14,085 nt of DNA from Thermoplasmata archaeon (GTDB lineage Archaea; Thermoplasmatota; Thermoplasmata; Thermoplasmatales; Thermoplasmataceae), in NCBI GenBank assembly GCA_021827885.1, contig JAKAUD010000010.1, positions 1-14,085 of the forward strand, in the 5' to 3' direction. Below are positions 12,988 through 14,085 of the stretch, piece after piece. The first letter of the stretch is position 1. The number at the start of each line of letters is the position of its first letter. Under the pieces are notes generated by a model. The model was given only the letters and a program-made list of their open reading frames with translations. It was not told where the DNA came from and did no database searches. Made by a program: the position numbers and the translations under genes.

Positions 12988-13779
12988 ATGGGATTAATAG
13001 AGAATTTTAAAGAAGGCAAGACTTCGATTGGTGCTTATACAAGTGATCACGAGATGATTCGACTCATGGCTCACATTGGTTTTGATTGGGTAATGATAGA
13101 TCAAATGTTCACGGGCAATGACTGGTCTAAAACGGAAAGCCTTGTTACAACAGCCGAAGCTGCTAACATAACTCCTGTTGTAAGAGTCCAATCAAACCCC
13201 TGGGTTGGTTATGATCATAGAATCGCAGTTGATGTAACCAGGGCCCAAGGAATAGGGGCTCAGTTCATTTTTGTTTCCCCTTCTAATAAGAAGGAAATAG
13301 AGGAATGTCTTGAAGTCTCGAAAGACTGGCATAAAAGAGCATTAACAATTCATCCATTTGATAACTTTGATTGGGAACCTACAATATCTAAAATGAGCAA
13401 CGAAGCATATATAATGCCTTCTCTTGAAAGCAAAGGTGGCCTTGATGAGCTTGAAGAGATTATGAACTTACCTGGTATAAAAGCTATTAGGATAGGAATG
13501 ACAGACGCCAGCAGAGTGATAACAGGAAAGGAGAAACCTGATTGGTACAATCCAAAACTTTGGAATTATCTAGAAAAGGCAGTTAAGATAGGTAATGATA
13601 AAGGGATCATAGTCGGCGCTAACACAAGTTATGCATATGACATGGAAGAGATGGAAAAAAGGGTAAAGAAACTCCACGATGCCGGTATCAAACTTATACT
13701 AATTCAGGGAGCTACATTCCTATTCCAGATCGCAATAGGTAAGTTTGTGAGATCAATCAAAGGTTACATGAAGGAGTAA
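12988..13779 (+). CDS. HpcH/HpaI aldolase-family protein lacking the usual catalytic His
   Basis: A 263-residue (beta/alpha)8 barrel of the HpcH/HpaI aldolase/citrate lyase family, whose members cleave 2-keto-3-deoxy acids to pyruvate and an aldehyde using a divalent metal. The family framework is clear: AHIGFDWVMID (28-38), VVRVQSN with substrate-binding R66, metal ligands E147 in PSLESKGG and D173 in IGMTDAS, and a C-terminal GIKLILIQGATF. At the loop where class II pyruvate aldolases have the conserved Glu-His (IDGEH in E. coli HpaI) this protein has IDQMF (D38, Q39, M40, F41), so the general-base His is absent. The usual PADLS after the second strand is TDASR. It probably binds metal and a keto acid but may do different chemistry or act on another substrate. 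It is 510 bp from the acyl-CoA dehydrogenase and has its own promoter. Confidence 0.85.
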   Translation: MGLIENFKEGKTSIGAYTSDHEMIRLMAHIGFDWVMIDQMFTGNDWSKTESLVTTAEAANITPVVRVQSNPWVGYDHRIAVDVTRAQGIGAQFIFVSPSNKKEIEECLEVSKDWHKRALTIHPFDNFDWEPTISKMSNEAYIMPSLESKGGLDELEEIMNLPGIKAIRIGMTDASRVITGKEKPDWYNPKLWNYLEKAVKIGNDKGIIVGANTSYAYDMEEMEKRVKKLHDAGIKLILIQGATFLFQIAIGKFVRSIKGYMKE

Positions 13780-14085
13780 AGTAGAATAACCATCAATACC
13801 AAATCCATGTTGATTGCCATTAAATTTGTTAGAGTGGAATATTTCAAAAACCCCTTCCTATGAAAAAGGATGATCTGACGATTTTGCAAGCAGTTTTTCC
13901 TTTATTATTTTTACTGAATGCGCTATGCTGTCCGAAGCCTTTGCATTCATGGCCTTCTAAGTCATCGCACACTTGTTCAAAAATAATTTTCACACAGTCT
14001 CAGCCCTATTTTCACCTGACCACCTTCTAGTGGTTGTGAGGGTCTCAAGTTGGAGATGTCTCGACAATCTCCTATTCACCCTTGT
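13780..14085. other. Unassigned 3' end of the window
   Basis: No clear gene. The minus strand holds short protein-like pieces interrupted by stops, for example MNAKASDSIAHSVKIIKEKL between stop codons and RRWSGENRAETV further upstream, which may be debris of a decayed gene; no family can be named. Small inverted repeats are seen at 14021-14036 (ACCAC...GTGGT) and 14052-14072 (GGAGAT...ATCTCC). Confidence 0.35.

Noticed and set aside
1..14085. CRISPR array or other regularly spaced repeats
   Set aside because: No repeat unit of 20-40 bp recurring at regular spacing was seen on reading; the only triplicate repeat is 8 bp with uneven spacing.

Overview
The window looks archaeal, most likely from the Thermoplasmata (Ferroplasma/Cuniculiplasma-like). 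This rests on TATA-type elements sitting about 26 nt before several start codons (leaderless transcription), a tRNA without encoded CCA, frequent AGG/AGA and ATA codons, an integrase with a C-terminal zinc ribbon, and a small membrane protein of a type common on archaeal plasmids and proviruses. The assignment is inference; no rRNA or other phylogenetic marker is present.

Layout. (1) 1-1444: tRNA-Thr(GGT) followed 56 bp later by a tyrosine recombinase, the usual arrangement at one end of an integrated element. (2) 1635-5703: accessory genes: a 717-residue TPR protein ending in a J-domain, a small HExxH zincin on the minus strand, and a YdjM/DUF1286-like membrane protein. The last two are each preceded by a micro-ORF that overlaps the start of the real gene. 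(3) 5908-7771: a tight minus-strand operon of three proteins I do not recognise, richer in G+C than its surroundings and led by strong Shine-Dalgarno sites. This is the best candidate for something undescribed. (4) 7933-9016: a complete but dead IS630-family element with 30-bp terminal inverted repeats (28/30 match) and a transposase broken in up to four places. (5) 9039-9296: a small unknown gene whose upstream region was replaced by the insertion sequence. (6) 9566-13779: ordinary metabolic genes: an aldo/keto reductase with a decayed winged-helix regulator upstream, an acyl-CoA dehydrogenase, and an HpcH/HpaI-fold aldolase homologue lacking the usual active-site His. Short unassigned ORFs lie between them.

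Interpretation. The left two thirds read as an accessory island entered at the tRNA-Thr gene; the right third reads as chromosomal metabolism. No second copy of the tRNA 3' end was seen, so the far boundary of the island is not defined here. Start codons were revised for five genes (zincin, operon genes 2 and 3, aldo/keto reductase, acyl-CoA dehydrogenase) from Shine-Dalgarno or TATA placement.
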